A stretch of 45,094 nucleotides of DNA from Acidobacteriota bacterium (GTDB lineage Bacteria > Acidobacteriota > Thermoanaerobaculia > Gp7-AA8). The position numbers and the translations under genes are program-made. The stretch covers positions 1-45,094 of the forward strand of contig JAOBAU010000254.1 of assembly GCA_025463165.1 (NCBI GenBank), given 5' to 3'. Each line of letters opens with the position of its first letter. Position 1 is the stretch's first letter. The notes below the pieces were generated by a model. It had not been told where the DNA came from. It searched no databases and was given only the letters and a program-made list of their open reading frames with translations. Shown one piece after another: positions 1 to 8,471 of this stretch.

Positions 1-676
1 CCTCCCGTCGCAAGCCGAGCGCGCGCACTTTGTACAACTCGACGCCGGGATGCAGCCACGGTCCGTCCGAGCCGAAGATGATCTTGTGTGCGCCGGCGCG
101 CGCGACCGCTTCGCGCAGCAGATCGAATCGCCGGACGCCCGACGTGTCGGTGTAGACGTTCGGATGGCGCGCGACGATGTCGATGAGCGAGCGCTGCGCC
201 GCCCAGTCGTCGCCGAAGCTGCCGAGGTGCGGAATGATGAAGTTGACGTCGCGATACTCGGTGGCGAGCAGCTCGACCGAAGAGACTTCGCCCATCACGT
301 CATAGAGAATCGGCAGCGACCACGCGCGCGCCGCGTCGCAGATCTCGCGCGAGATGCGCGCATCGTGTCGATGCACTTTGATGCCGCGAAAGCCGTGCTC
401 TTCGACCGCTTCCGCGATCAGCTCCGCGATGCGTCCGCGATCGCGCTCGGCATTCACGAACGCCAGTCCGACGTAACGTTGCGGCGATCGGCGGACGATC
501 GCCGCAACTTCACGATTGGCGGTGCGATAGTCGGAATGAAACGCCGCCATCAGCACGGTGCGATCGATGCCGGCCGCCGTCGCGCGGCGCGCGTAATCGG
601 AAAGCCGGGCCGCGGTGTCCCACGGCCCGGTGAATCCACCTCCGCTGCCGGCGTGGCAGTGACCATCGACGATCAT
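1..676 (-). CDS. Amidohydrolase family protein (3' end cut by window edge)
   Basis: This reading frame is absent from the supplied ORF track because it runs off the left edge; I translated it by hand. It begins MIVDGHCHAG, with the HxH metal-binding start typical of the amidohydrolase_2 (TIM-barrel metal hydrolase) family. It continues with KVHRHD, IIPHLGSFGDDW and FGSDGPW, the later metal-ligand and catalytic positions of that family. The ATG overlaps the TGA of the upstream 504-aa gene (ATGA), so the two are probably translationally coupled. About 225 residues are visible; family members usually have 260-300. The substrate cannot be inferred. It is the last visible gene of the acidic glycine-zipper operon. 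Confidence 0.85.
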   Translation of the reverse strand, partial: MIVDGHCHAGSGGGFTGPWDTAARLSDYARRATAAGIDRTVLMAAFHSDYRTANREVAAIVRRSPQRYVGLAFVNAERDRGRIAELIAEAVEEHGFRGIKVHRHDARISREICDAARAWSLPILYDVMGEVSSVELLATEYRDVNFIIPHLGSFGDDWAAQRSLIDIVARHPNVYTDTSGVRRFDLLREAVARAGAHKIIFGSDGPWLHPGVELYKVRALGLRRE

Positions 677-2187
677 CGCCGCTGCCGCGCCAGCTGCTGC
701 TGCATGAGGATAGCCGGCTCCGTTGCATCGATTTCGCGACTCGAGGTCGTGACGGGAGTCGTGCCGAGGTCGACGCCGGTGACGGCGTGGTACGCGTGGA
801 TGTAGCGCTGAACCTCGGTCTTCCAGAACTGCGCCCAGCCGCGCGCTTCGTTCTCGTTGTCCGCCACGCTCCAGTCGCCATAGCGGATGGACAGCAGGAT
901 CTGTTCGCCATGCACCGCGAGGTCGCGGAAGTGCGTGACCGACGTATCGGTCCAGCCCATGAGGCGTTTCATCGAATCGACGACGCCCATCCACGGCTCG
1001 GCGTACGGCACCATCTGGCGCGCACCGAGGAACTCGCGCATCTCGCGGCGCGAGAGAATCCACTGCTGCATCATCATTTCGGCGCGTGCCATCCACGTCA
1101 GGCCGCGGAACTGGTTGTGCGCTCCCTCGGCGAGGATGAGATGCACTTCGCGCAGCGCGTTGAGCAGCGGGAAACCGTCGGCGCGAATGGTGAGATTCGA
1201 CGCCCGCTCGTAAAAGATCGCGGCGTGATGCAGCAGCGCGTGGAATGCGGCGAGGAACTTCGAACGATCGTCGGCGACGCGCATCGTCGGCACCGCTTTT
1301 CCGATCAGCGAGAGGCCGTACTCGTGACGATATTCATACGCGCGGCGCGCGACCGTCAGCCGATGATCCTCATCCTGCACGTAGCCCCAGAAGATGTGCG
1401 ACAGCGGCCGCAGCGGATGCATCTCGAGGTTCGCGAGCGGCTCGCGATCGCCGGGACCGCGCTTGTTCTGGAAGCGAAGGCTGATGGCGTTGATCGCCTG
1501 CACCATCATCCCGTGCTCGTGCCAGAGCGACCAGTAAAGCTCGATGGCGCACGGATGCAGGACCTTGTCTGCGATGGGCGCGCTGCTGCAGAACGGACTC
1601 GGACCGATGTCGTTGAAGGCCTCGGTGATTCGATGGAGGTACGGCAGCATGCCTTCCGTGTCTTTGAGGTAGTTCTTCAGATCCTCGACGAGGTCGCGCT
1701 CCACGCCGAGACCGAGCCGGCCATCCTCGACTTCATAGCCGGTGAGGTCGAACACCGTTGCACAGCGATCCATCAGGAACACTTCGGTCGCGGCTTTCAG
1801 GACTTTGTAGCTGTCGACGCCGTTCAGCAGATGCGGCGGGAGCTTGGCGTGACCCGCGGCATCGGGACAGAGGATGCTGTTGACGTATTTCTCGTAGACG
1901 CTGAAGGACAGCGCCTGCGTGCCTTTGTGAATCGCCGCCCAGAGACCCTGCGCCGTCGTGTGGCCGATCGACGATTCCTGCAGATTCACATCGACCGTAC
2001 CGATGCGCAGCGGCGTTGCCGGCCAGGACTTGATGTCAACGGTCTCGTGCTCCTCGCTGCCGGCGACGCCGAAGTTTGCCGGTTTGGGCTCGGCAAGGTC
2101 AACGACCGGTGGCGTGGGAGAAGGGTTGTCGGGATCGTTCACCGGAGGAAGCGGTCCGCCGACGGTGTCATCTGATTTCTTAGGCAT
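673..2187 (-). CDS. Protein of unknown function, 504 aa
   Basis: I do not recognise the family. The first 45 residues are proline- and acid-rich and look disordered. The rest looks mostly helical and soluble, with many His, Trp and Met residues (for example WSLWHEHGMM, LLHHAAIF, MMMQQW). There is no signal peptide or obvious membrane segment. An AAGGAG ribosome binding site precedes the ATG. It lies 21 bp downstream of the HEXXH gene and overlaps the amidohydrolase by 4 bp, so it is the middle of a five-gene operon. The His-rich helices could bind metal or a cofactor, but that is only inference. The opposite-strand ORF of 462 aa is a high-GC shadow. Confidence 0.8.
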   Translation of the reverse strand: MPKKSDDTVGGPLPPVNDPDNPSPTPPVVDLAEPKPANFGVAGSEEHETVDIKSWPATPLRIGTVDVNLQESSIGHTTAQGLWAAIHKGTQALSFSVYEKYVNSILCPDAAGHAKLPPHLLNGVDSYKVLKAATEVFLMDRCATVFDLTGYEVEDGRLGLGVERDLVEDLKNYLKDTEGMLPYLHRITEAFNDIGPSPFCSSAPIADKVLHPCAIELYWSLWHEHGMMVQAINAISLRFQNKRGPGDREPLANLEMHPLRPLSHIFWGYVQDEDHRLTVARRAYEYRHEYGLSLIGKAVPTMRVADDRSKFLAAFHALLHHAAIFYERASNLTIRADGFPLLNALREVHLILAEGAHNQFRGLTWMARAEMMMQQWILSRREMREFLGARQMVPYAEPWMGVVDSMKRLMGWTDTSVTHFRDLAVHGEQILLSIRYGDWSVADNENEARGWAQFWKTEVQRYIHAYHAVTGVDLGTTPVTTSSREIDATEPAILMQQQLARQRR

Positions 2188-2208
2188 GTGTGTCTCCTTT
2201 TCTTCATG

Positions 2209-3516
2209 TCAGGCGGCGAGTGCCGGCGTGTGAGTGCGCGGAAGTCGGGTGTCGCGCAACGAGCGCATCAGCGCCCACCGCGTCAGTAACTGCGCGACGA
2301 CGCGACTCTCGCGTTCCGGTGTGAGCAGACGATCCTGTTTCGCCTGTCCGAGCACCGCGAGCGCAAGGGTCGGCGAGAGCGACTGCAGGCCGTCGACGAG
2401 CGGGCGCGATTCGCGGAAGATGCGGCGCAGCCGCGCGGGCGTTCGTTGCGCGAGCTCGAATGCGCTCGCGAACGGACGTCCTTTCATCGCCGCCGGCCGA
2501 TGCTCCGCCAGCAGGCGAAGGAACTCCGACATCGTCGCTTCGAGTGCGGCGATGATTCGCAGGCGCTCCGCATCGAGGCCGGTGCGTGGATAGAACGATT
2601 CCCACATCCGCACCAGCTGCCCCCACTGCGGATCGGGATGCAGCATCGCACCCGCGGCAGCGGAGAGCTTCACGCGAATCCACGGGAACGGATGAGGGTC
2701 CTCGGTGTCGAGACGGAAGACGATGGCGCGCGGCAGGCTGACGACGTTCATCAGTCCCTGCGTCGCCGCGACGCCGAGCTTGCCGACCGACCAGAAATCG
2801 GCGGCGATCTCCGAGATCCAGCGCTCCCACAACTGCCATGCGATGCGCTGTTCGGCGGGACTTTGCCGCTGCTTCGCCTTCAGGTCCGTGCGCAATCGCG
2901 GCAGAAGATCGAGCAGCGCCGCCGCCTGATGTCCGACTTCGTGTACGAGCGACGATGCCACGCCGCTGCCGACCATCCGTTCGCGCGGCATCCGAATGAC
3001 GGCGACAGGATTGTCGCCGCCGCCCGGCAAGCGCGCGCGGACGCGGCGGATTGCGGCGCCGTGTCCGCGGTCGAGATAGGTGATGACCGGCGGGCGCGGG
3101 AAGGAATCATCGCTGCCGATCGCCAGCGCGTCATCGGCAACGACGTCGAGACCGCCGAGCCAGACGCCGTTGCCGACTTCGGCGCGCAGATTCAGCGCGT
3201 CCGCGAAGATGTCGAACTGCGTCAGCGCGACGTTGAAGCGCAGTTTCAGAATTGCGAAGCGGTGCTGCGCGTGCGCCGCGCTCGCGCCGCGTCCCTCCGG
3301 CGTGCGCAGCCACTGAATGTAATCCTTGATGCGGTGACGCAGCCGGCGCCGGCCGTCGATCAGATAGTGCTCGATGGCGTGCGCCGCCTGGTCGGAGATC
3401 CGCGCCGCGGAGACCATCGGCATCGCCAGTGCGAACGGCTGCACGTTGGCGAGCCTCGTCTGCAGCGCGCGCGCTTCGAGCGTCAGCGTTGCGGCGACGT
3501 AAGAGGGGAGCGCCAT
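2209..3516 (-). CDS. HEXXH metallopeptidase-like protein
   Basis: This is a 435-aa protein with SSLVHEVGHQAAALLD in the first half, a canonical HEXXH zinc site. About 45 residues later comes EIAADFWSVG, a plausible third ligand in the E-x-x-A-D form seen in gluzincins. No signal peptide is visible. The C-terminal ~150 residues are helical and Arg-rich. Its ATG overlaps the TGA of the upstream acidic glycine-zipper gene by one base (TGATG), which indicates coupling. A protease placed directly after two small paralogous proteins suggests it processes them or their targets, but this is inference from position. I cannot assign a MEROPS family. Confidence 0.75.
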   Translation of the reverse strand: MALPSYVAATLTLEARALQTRLANVQPFALAMPMVSAARISDQAAHAIEHYLIDGRRRLRHRIKDYIQWLRTPEGRGASAAHAQHRFAILKLRFNVALTQFDIFADALNLRAEVGNGVWLGGLDVVADDALAIGSDDSFPRPPVITYLDRGHGAAIRRVRARLPGGGDNPVAVIRMPRERMVGSGVASSLVHEVGHQAAALLDLLPRLRTDLKAKQRQSPAEQRIAWQLWERWISEIAADFWSVGKLGVAATQGLMNVVSLPRAIVFRLDTEDPHPFPWIRVKLSAAAGAMLHPDPQWGQLVRMWESFYPRTGLDAERLRIIAALEATMSEFLRLLAEHRPAAMKGRPFASAFELAQRTPARLRRIFRESRPLVDGLQSLSPTLALAVLGQAKQDRLLTPERESRVVAQLLTRWALMRSLRDTRLPRTHTPALAA

Positions 3517-4082
3517 CAGAATGCTCCGAGGATTTGCAGACGGTTTCCGGAGCGGATCCAGCGGCCCGACATCGGCCGTGGCGACACGGGACGGACGAGG
3601 CCGGGCGCATATTCGCGCGCGGCCTGTATGACGGCGCCGCGAGCGACGCGCATCGGATCGGCGTACGGCGGCGCGGAGCCGGCGTTCTTCGCCGCGACGC
3701 AGGCGAGCCGGACGAACTGCTTCGCCACTTCGAGCTCCTGCTCCGCTTCCGGCAGCGTTTCGTCGACTTCGAAGAGCTTCGTGGCCATCGAGCCGAGCTT
3801 GCCGCCGATCTGCGCACCGATCGGGCCGCCGAAGAATCCGCCGGCGACCTTTCCCGCGATCGGAAGCAGCGTCTTCGCGAGCGGCTTGATGAACTTTCCC
3901 GCCCCTTTGAGCAGCTTCCTGAAGAACTCTTCGAGCTCTGCTTCGCCCGAGAGCGTCAGCAGTTCGTGGGCGAGCTCGAGCTCCTGTTCCTGCGACATTT
4001 CACCGGTGAATTCGCGATCTTCCCACTGCGTTTCATAGGCTTCGGAATCGTATGTTCTGAGTGTGCGATCGAGATCGTGCAT
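3516..4082 (-). CDS. Acidic glycine-zipper protein B (paralogue of the next gene upstream)
   Basis: This 188-aa protein has three parts. The N-terminus is acidic and ends in a helix (ELELAHELLTLSGEAELEEF). A Lys-rich FFRKLLKG turn leads to a glycine-zipper stretch (GGFFGGPIGAQIGGKLG). After that come an AKQFVRL helix, an Arg/Ala segment and a terminal SGRWIRSGNRLQILG. Every block has a counterpart in the neighbouring 222-aa protein. I start it at the ATG at 4082, preceded by AGGAAGGAG, rather than the track's GTG at 4100, which overlaps the upstream stop. Similar acidic glycine-zipper proteins occur widely as uncharacterised proteins, to my recollection. Function is unknown; the zipper suggests membrane insertion or oligomerisation. 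Confidence 0.8.
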   Translation of the reverse strand: MHDLDRTLRTYDSEAYETQWEDREFTGEMSQEQELELAHELLTLSGEAELEEFFRKLLKGAGKFIKPLAKTLLPIAGKVAGGFFGGPIGAQIGGKLGSMATKLFEVDETLPEAEQELEVAKQFVRLACVAAKNAGSAPPYADPMRVARGAVIQAAREYAPGLVRPVSPRPMSGRWIRSGNRLQILGAF

Positions 4083-4096
4083 GGCGTTCTCCTTCC

Positions 4097-4765
4097 TCAC
4101 AGTCCGACGACGACGATGCGGCGGCCGCGGCGAAACCAGCGGCCGGTCGCGGGGCGCGTGGCGTTGCCGGGACAGCTGCCGCCGCCGAGGCTCGTGACGA
4201 GGCCGGGTGCGTGACGCTGCGCGGCGCTGGCGAGCGCTCGCTGTGCGGTCAGCTGCGGATTGCCGTTGCGCGGTGCGGATGCGAGGTTGTTCGCCGCGGT
4301 GGTGGAGAGACGGACGAACTGCTTCGCCATCTCGAACTCGCGGTCTTCGCCGCTCATCCCTTCGAGCTCGAGCCCGAAGATGGAGCTGGCGAGATTACCG
4401 GCCTGCGTTCCGATCTGACCGCCGCGGTTGCCGCCGAAGTAGCTGCCGATCGCTTCGCCGCCGAGCGGCAGCGCTTTCTTCGCCGTGTCGCGAAGCAGCC
4501 CTTTCAGCTTCTGGCCGGCCGGCGTGTTCAGCACGCCTTTGACGCCTTTCAGCAGCTTGCCGAAAAATTCGTCCAGCTCACGCTCGCCGGAGATCGAAAG
4601 CAGTTCGGCCGCGAGCTCCAGCTCGCGATCTTCGCCCTCGTATTCGTGCTGGCTCTCGTGCTGGCTTTCGTAGCTCTCGTACTGGCTTTCGCCTTCGCCT
4701 TCCCCGAGAAACTCGAACTCCCCTTCGAACTCGTTTGTCTCGAATGCGTTCTCGTTCACGTTCAT
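4097..4765 (-). CDS. Acidic glycine-zipper protein A, first gene of the operon
   Basis: This 222-aa protein starts with an extremely acidic, low-complexity region rich in Glu, Phe and Gly, with tandem ESQ/ESY units around residues 35-50. Next come a helix (DRELELAAELLSISGE), FFGKLLKG, a Gly-zipper (GSYFGGNRGGQIGTQAG), EFEMAKQFVRL and a C-terminal GRWFRRGRRIVVVG. I chose the ATG at 4765 because it follows ACGGAGGACACAC; the track's start at 4792 adds unlikely residues. The gene precedes its paralogue by 14 bp. There is no classical signal peptide. The strong charge polarity, acidic at the N-terminus and basic at the C-terminus, is notable. Function is unknown. Confidence 0.82.
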   Translation of the reverse strand: MNVNENAFETNEFEGEFEFLGEGEGESQYESYESQHESQHEYEGEDRELELAAELLSISGERELDEFFGKLLKGVKGVLNTPAGQKLKGLLRDTAKKALPLGGEAIGSYFGGNRGGQIGTQAGNLASSIFGLELEGMSGEDREFEMAKQFVRLSTTAANNLASAPRNGNPQLTAQRALASAAQRHAPGLVTSLGGGSCPGNATRPATGRWFRRGRRIVVVGL

Positions 4766-5007
4766 GTGTGTCCTCCGTTTCGGAGTGCACATGGAGCAAC
4801 GGCAGAGCCACCGTGACTTACTGATTTATCGTTGCTTCAGGTGAACGTAAGTTCGTAGGGAGGGATGGAAGGGCATTGCGGGGTGAAGATTGGTTCGCCT
4901 TTCTTCCGCTAAAGAATAAGAACGTAATGCCCGTCACGGCCGTGCGACGTTTCGGAACCGAATGTGGCTTCCATCCGATTCTGAAAAACCGTGGAGGAAG
5001 AAACGAC
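4766..5007. other. Divergent intergenic region
   Basis: This 242-bp gap separates the minus-strand acidic-protein operon from the plus-strand secreted protein and must hold the promoters of both. It is locally more AT-rich than its surroundings (for example ACTGATTTATCG). The only firm signals are the two ribosome binding sites at its ends, GGAGG at each side. I see no convincing -35/-10 pair. Confidence 0.5.
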
Positions 5008-5622
5008 ATGTCTCATTCGATTCGCACGCTCCTGCTCTCGCTCGTCGCCGTCGCTCTCGCTGCACCCGTTTTTGCGTACAACGTCGTCAACACATCGTGG
5101 ACGGTCCAGTGCCTCTTCAGCACGAGCTGCAGCGTCACCGTGACGGACTACGTTGCGGAATTCGCCGTCAGCGGAGGCAGCGGCAATGGCCGATTGCAGT
5201 CTCGCGTGTATCAGGGCCAGCCAGGTTCCACGGCCGCGGGCAAGTGGATCTACGAATACCGCATCAACCTCGGGCCGGTCGGCGGCATCGTGAATGTCCC
5301 GTACGCCGACCAGCTGGCGATCGCGTCGTGGGGAACGGTTCGCCAATACGACTACAACTCCGACAGCGTCGCCACCGATCATGTGTTCAACATCACCAGC
5401 GGCGGCCTCGGCACGAAGGCCGTGACGTCCGCGTTTCTCTCGGCGCCGTGGTCGTACTTCGTGTTGAGCAATCCCGTCTACGCCGGCAACTTTCCGGGCG
5501 GCGGCGAGAGCAGCTATTTCTTCGGCCTCGTCTCCGACCAGGCGCCGGTCCTGCGGACGGTTTGGGTTCACACCGACAGCGGATGGGTGTCCATGACCGG
5601 TTACGCGCCGCCGCTTCCGTAA
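5008..5622 (+). CDS. Secreted protein of unknown function
   Basis: The track offers two overlapping plus-strand ORFs here. The 5008 ATG, preceded by GTGGAGGAAG, gives a 204-aa protein with a clean signal peptide: charged MSHSIR, a hydrophobic core, and an APVFA cleavage site. The mature part is rich in Ser, Gly, Tyr and Val, with a likely disulphide pair (CLFSTSC) and a beta-strand-like pattern. This is typical of a small extracellular or periplasmic beta protein. I do not recognise the family. The gene converges on the cytosine methyltransferase, and the two 3' ends overlap by 22 bp. Function is unknown. Confidence 0.78.
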   Translation: MSHSIRTLLLSLVAVALAAPVFAYNVVNTSWTVQCLFSTSCSVTVTDYVAEFAVSGGSGNGRLQSRVYQGQPGSTAAGKWIYEYRINLGPVGGIVNVPYADQLAIASWGTVRQYDYNSDSVATDHVFNITSGGLGTKAVTSAFLSAPWSYFVLSNPVYAGNFPGGGESSYFFGLVSDQAPVLRTVWVHTDSGWVSMTGYAPPLP

Positions 5623-6641
5623 TGCCGATTTGCGAGTGCGGATGCGCGGGTGTCGCCGCGCATCCGCTGCTCCCTCAACCCGCTCGCTTTTGACGCAAGT
5701 GCGTCGAGCACCGCGCGGCCGACCGCTTCGACGACCGGCACGACGACCGAGTTGCCGAACTGTTTGTAGGCCTGCGTGTCGGAGACGACGATCTTGAAGG
5801 AGTCGGGATAGCCCATCAGCCGCGCGCATTCACGCGGCGTGAGTCGGCGCGGAGTGGCGGCGCCGCGTCGCGGGATGAGGATCTCGGAACCGTCTTTGTA
5901 GTAACGCGCGCTGAGCGTGCGCGTGATGCCGTCGAGCTTCGCGAGTCCGAAGCCGAAGCCGTTCCCGGCCGCCTGATGTTTGCGCGCGTAATCCTGCAGG
6001 TACTGCCACAGCTTGTCGCTCAGGCCGTACTTCGCGTCGACGCCTTTCTGCAGGATGTCGCGCAGCGGCGGCGAGTCGTTCGTCCAGCGCGGAAAGTCGA
6101 ACGCGCGCGGCTCGCGAAAGCCGACGATGAAGATTCGTTCGCGATGCTGCGGCACGACGTGCTTCGCATCGAGCACCTGAAAGTGGACGTCGTATCCAAG
6201 GTCTTCTTTCAGCGTGCGATGGATGACTTCGAAGGTGCGGCCCTTGTCGTGCGTGCGGAGGTTGCGGACGTTCTCGAGGATGAACGCGCACGGGCGATGT
6301 GCGTCAACGATGCGCGCGATCTCGAAGAAGAGATTTCCCTGCGTCGGATCGGCGAAACCGTGCGGACGGCCGAGACTGTTCTTCTTCGACACGCCGGAGA
6401 TCGAGAATGGCTGACAGGGAAACCCGGCGGTGAGGATGTCGTGCCGCGGGATGTCGGCCGCGTCGATCTGACGAATGTCGCCCGCCGGCTCGTCGCCGAA
6501 ATTCGCGGCGTAAGTCTGTCGCGCGAAGCGATCCCAGTCGGACGAAAAGACGCACGTTCCGCCGAGCCGCTCGAGCGCGATCCGGAAGCCGCCGATGCCT
6601 GAGAAGAGGTCGATGAAACGAAAGGGACGGGTGGGTGACAT
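5601..6641 (-). CDS. dcm: DNA (cytosine-5-)-methyltransferase of an EcoRII-like R-M system
   Basis: This 346-aa enzyme would transfer a methyl group from SAM to C5 of cytosine in its recognition site. The motifs appear in order: motif I ([10 protein letters not shown]), motif IV with the catalytic cysteine (GFPCQPFS), motif VI (ENVRNL), motif VIII ([11 protein letters not shown]), and motif X near the C-terminus ([12 protein letters not shown]). The target recognition domain lies between VIII and X. It is divergent from vsr and the EcoRII-type endonuclease across a 111-bp gap, the usual neighbourhood for a Dcm/EcoRII system. The site is probably CCWGG-like, inferred from its partner rather than read from the sequence. 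The last ~30 residues after motif X look like a non-conserved tail. Confidence 0.95.
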   Translation of the reverse strand: MSPTRPFRFIDLFSGIGGFRIALERLGGTCVFSSDWDRFARQTYAANFGDEPAGDIRQIDAADIPRHDILTAGFPCQPFSISGVSKKNSLGRPHGFADPTQGNLFFEIARIVDAHRPCAFILENVRNLRTHDKGRTFEVIHRTLKEDLGYDVHFQVLDAKHVVPQHRERIFIVGFREPRAFDFPRWTNDSPPLRDILQKGVDAKYGLSDKLWQYLQDYARKHQAAGNGFGFGLAKLDGITRTLSARYYKDGSEILIPRRGAATPRRLTPRECARLMGYPDSFKIVVSDTQAYKQFGNSVVVPVVEAVGRAVLDALASKASGLREQRMRGDTRASALANRHYGSGGA

Positions 6642-6670
6642 CCGTCGATCAGAATACCGCGAGAAACTCG

Positions 6671-6713
6671 CCCCTCACCCGGCCTTTGGCCACGCTCTCC
6701 CGGAGGGCAAGGG
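6671..6713 (+). repeat. REP-like palindrome, subtype CACCCGGCC
   Basis: The sequence runs cccctcacccggcc, ttt, ggccac, then gctctcccggagggcaaggg. It contains two nested inverted repeats (ggcc/ggcc and ctcccggag/gggc). The same layout recurs at 35448-35490, and a related subtype occurs at 28586-28630 and 35383-35429. It sits in the short dcm-vsr intergenic region, just upstream of vsr. Confidence 0.8.
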
Positions 6714-6752
6714 ATTTTGCGTCGCTCCACGCCGCGTAGAATCGCGGTTGCC

Positions 6753-7169
6753 GTGGTCGACGTCCTTTCTCCCGCGCAGCGCAGGAAGAACATGCAGCGA
6801 ATCCGGTCGAAGGATACGCAGCCGGAGCTGCGCGTGCGGCGGCTCATTCACGCCCTCGGCTATCGCTATCGATTGCACGCGCGCGAGTTACCGGGACGAC
6901 CCGATCTCGTCTTTCGTTCGCGGCGCAAAGCGATCTTCGTGCATGGCTGTTACTGGCACGTCCACAGTTGCGCGCTCGGTCGCGTGGCGCCGGCGACGAA
7001 TGCGGAATTCTGGCGTGCGAAGCGGCAGAGCAACGTCGATCGCGATCTGCGCAATCTTGCGGCGTTGCGTGATGCAGGATGGCAAACGCTCGTGATCTGG
7101 CAGTGTGAGATTGCGGACGCCGACGCGCTCACGCAGCGCATTCGCGAGTTTCTCGAGGACGCTCGTTGA
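6753..7169 (+). CDS. vsr: Very short patch repair endonuclease (Vsr)
   Basis: Vsr nicks DNA 5' of the T in T:G mismatches created when 5-methylcytosine deaminates, so it accompanies Dcm-type methylases. Diagnostic motifs are LSPAQRRKNMQRIRSKDTQPE at the N-terminus, then RLIHALGYRYRLH, LPGRPDLVF (the catalytic Asp region) and FVHGCYWHVHSC, with the zinc and catalytic His/Cys residues. I start it at GTG 6753 (VVDVLSP), giving 138 aa, close to the family length. The track's TTG at 6717 adds residues that begin near the REP element. The endonuclease gene overlaps its stop by 3 bases in TTGA. Confidence 0.95.
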   Translation: MVDVLSPAQRRKNMQRIRSKDTQPELRVRRLIHALGYRYRLHARELPGRPDLVFRSRRKAIFVHGCYWHVHSCALGRVAPATNAEFWRAKRQSNVDRDLRNLAALRDAGWQTLVIWQCEIADADALTQRIREFLEDAR

Positions 7170-8380
7170 CGCTGTCGCTCGCGTCGGTCTTCGCGTCGGT
7201 GGCGACGAAGCGGCTGGCGCTCGTCGATCTGCCGAAGCGCGGGTCGCATCAGCACGAGTTGAATGGCTCGTCGCGCCTGCGGGAGTTTTTCGGGAAAGAG
7301 AAAGTTCAGGGCGAGCTGCAGTGGCATCGCTTCGCCGAGGATGCGGAGCCCGCGCATGCCGCGGGGACGTTCACGTTTTACGACTCGCGCGCGAGGAGCG
7401 CCGATCGCACGGGACGGAGCGAGTGGCGGATGTACTACACCGGCGCGTTCCTCGAGCGCGCCGCTCCGGGCGATCTGCTCGTGCTCGCCCGCGCGCGCGG
7501 CGGCGACATTCACGCGCTCGTGTTCGAAGAGCATTCGAGCTGGATGCGCTCCGCGCGCGTGCTGTTCGATATCGATGCGAACGCGACGCTCTTCCGCGTG
7601 TCCGGCGAGGAGGAGCTCGATCGCCGCGCGCTCGAATTCGTCTACGCACGCATTCTCGAAGAGCTGCAGCTCGACGTCGTGCTGCCTTCCACTCCCGCTC
7701 ACGAAACGATCGCGGAACGCGAGCTCGCTGCAGCGGTGAAAGCGGGACTGAAGTTTCCGACCACCGCGCGAATGGCTGCCGTCGCGCGCGAGCTCGCGGG
7801 CGTTGAATCGGCCGACGCCGACGAGACGCTGCTTCGCTGGCTCGAAGCTGAAGAGCGAATCTTTCGCGCCGCCGAACGGCAGCTCGTCGACGTGAAGCTG
7901 CGCGCCGGCTTCACCGACGTCGACGACTTCGTCAGCTATTCGCTGTCGGTGCAGAATCGCCGCAAGTCGCGCATGGGACTGGCGCTGCAAAACCATCTCA
8001 CCGAACTGTTCCGCGCGAACGCCATCCGGTTCTCGGCGCAGGCGTACACCGAGAACCGGAAGAAGCCCGACTTTCTCTTCCCGGGAGAGTCGGAGTATCA
8101 CGACGCGAATTTCGATTCGTCGCGTCTGGCGATGCTCGCCGCGAAGTCATCGTGCAAAGATCGCTGGCCGCAAATCCTGCCGGAGGCTGATCGGATTCCG
8201 ATCAAGCATCTCTGCACGCTCGAAGCGTCGATCTCCGAGGCGCAGACGGAGGAGATGACGCGGAAGCAGGTCGTGCTCGTTCTTCCGCACGCGCTGCACG
8301 CGACCTACTCCGCATCACAGCGCGCCACACTACTCACGCTGCAGCAATTCATCGAGCAGCTCCGCCAACTCCAGCGCTAA
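7166..8380 (+). CDS. Type II restriction endonuclease, EcoRII family
   Basis: This 404-aa protein has the two-domain architecture of EcoRII. An N-terminal effector, DNA-binding domain (EcoRII-N, roughly residues 10-170) contains GSSRLREFFG and TFTFYDSRAR. A C-terminal PD-(D/E)XK nuclease domain contains KKPDFLFPGESEY and MLAAKSSCKDRW, the hallmark EcoRII-C signature. The length matches what I recall for EcoRII itself (about 404 aa). The start is TTG overlapping the vsr stop (TTGA). It would cleave unmethylated CCWGG-like sites protected by the adjacent Dcm. All motifs look intact, so the system is probably functional. Exact specificity cannot be read from sequence alone. Confidence 0.93.
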   Translation: MTLSLASVFASVATKRLALVDLPKRGSHQHELNGSSRLREFFGKEKVQGELQWHRFAEDAEPAHAAGTFTFYDSRARSADRTGRSEWRMYYTGAFLERAAPGDLLVLARARGGDIHALVFEEHSSWMRSARVLFDIDANATLFRVSGEEELDRRALEFVYARILEELQLDVVLPSTPAHETIAERELAAAVKAGLKFPTTARMAAVARELAGVESADADETLLRWLEAEERIFRAAERQLVDVKLRAGFTDVDDFVSYSLSVQNRRKSRMGLALQNHLTELFRANAIRFSAQAYTENRKKPDFLFPGESEYHDANFDSSRLAMLAAKSSCKDRWPQILPEADRIPIKHLCTLEASISEAQTEEMTRKQVVLVLPHALHATYSASQRATLLTLQQFIEQLRQLQR

Positions 8381-8471
8381 CGCGCAACCTCCGCAACATT
8401 TCCCTCGCCTCGGCGCCATCGGGATTCAGCTTCAGCGCCGCTTCGTATTCGCGAATCGCAGCGTCGCGATC
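8349..8471 (-). pseudogene. 3' remnant of a TPR-protein gene
   Basis: On the minus strand the last 40 codons of a track ORF read IREYEAALKLNPDGAEAREM and then a helical tail. This is a textbook C-terminal TPR unit. Upstream of about 8471 in the same frame the translation is low-complexity and not TPR-like, so only the 3' end of a former gene survives. The remnant overlaps the end of the EcoRII gene and abuts the winged-helix remnant on the other strand. Confidence 0.55.

Noticed and set aside
787-2175. 462-aa plus-strand ORF
   Set aside because: It is the antisense shadow of the 504-aa gene; it has Arg/Ala/Val-rich translation with no motif, while the minus frame has a ribosome binding site and operon overlaps.
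4940-5000. ECF-type -35 GGAACC before the secreted protein gene
   Set aside because: GGAACC at about 4955 lacks a convincing -10 partner at the right spacing, and a single hexamer is expected by chance.
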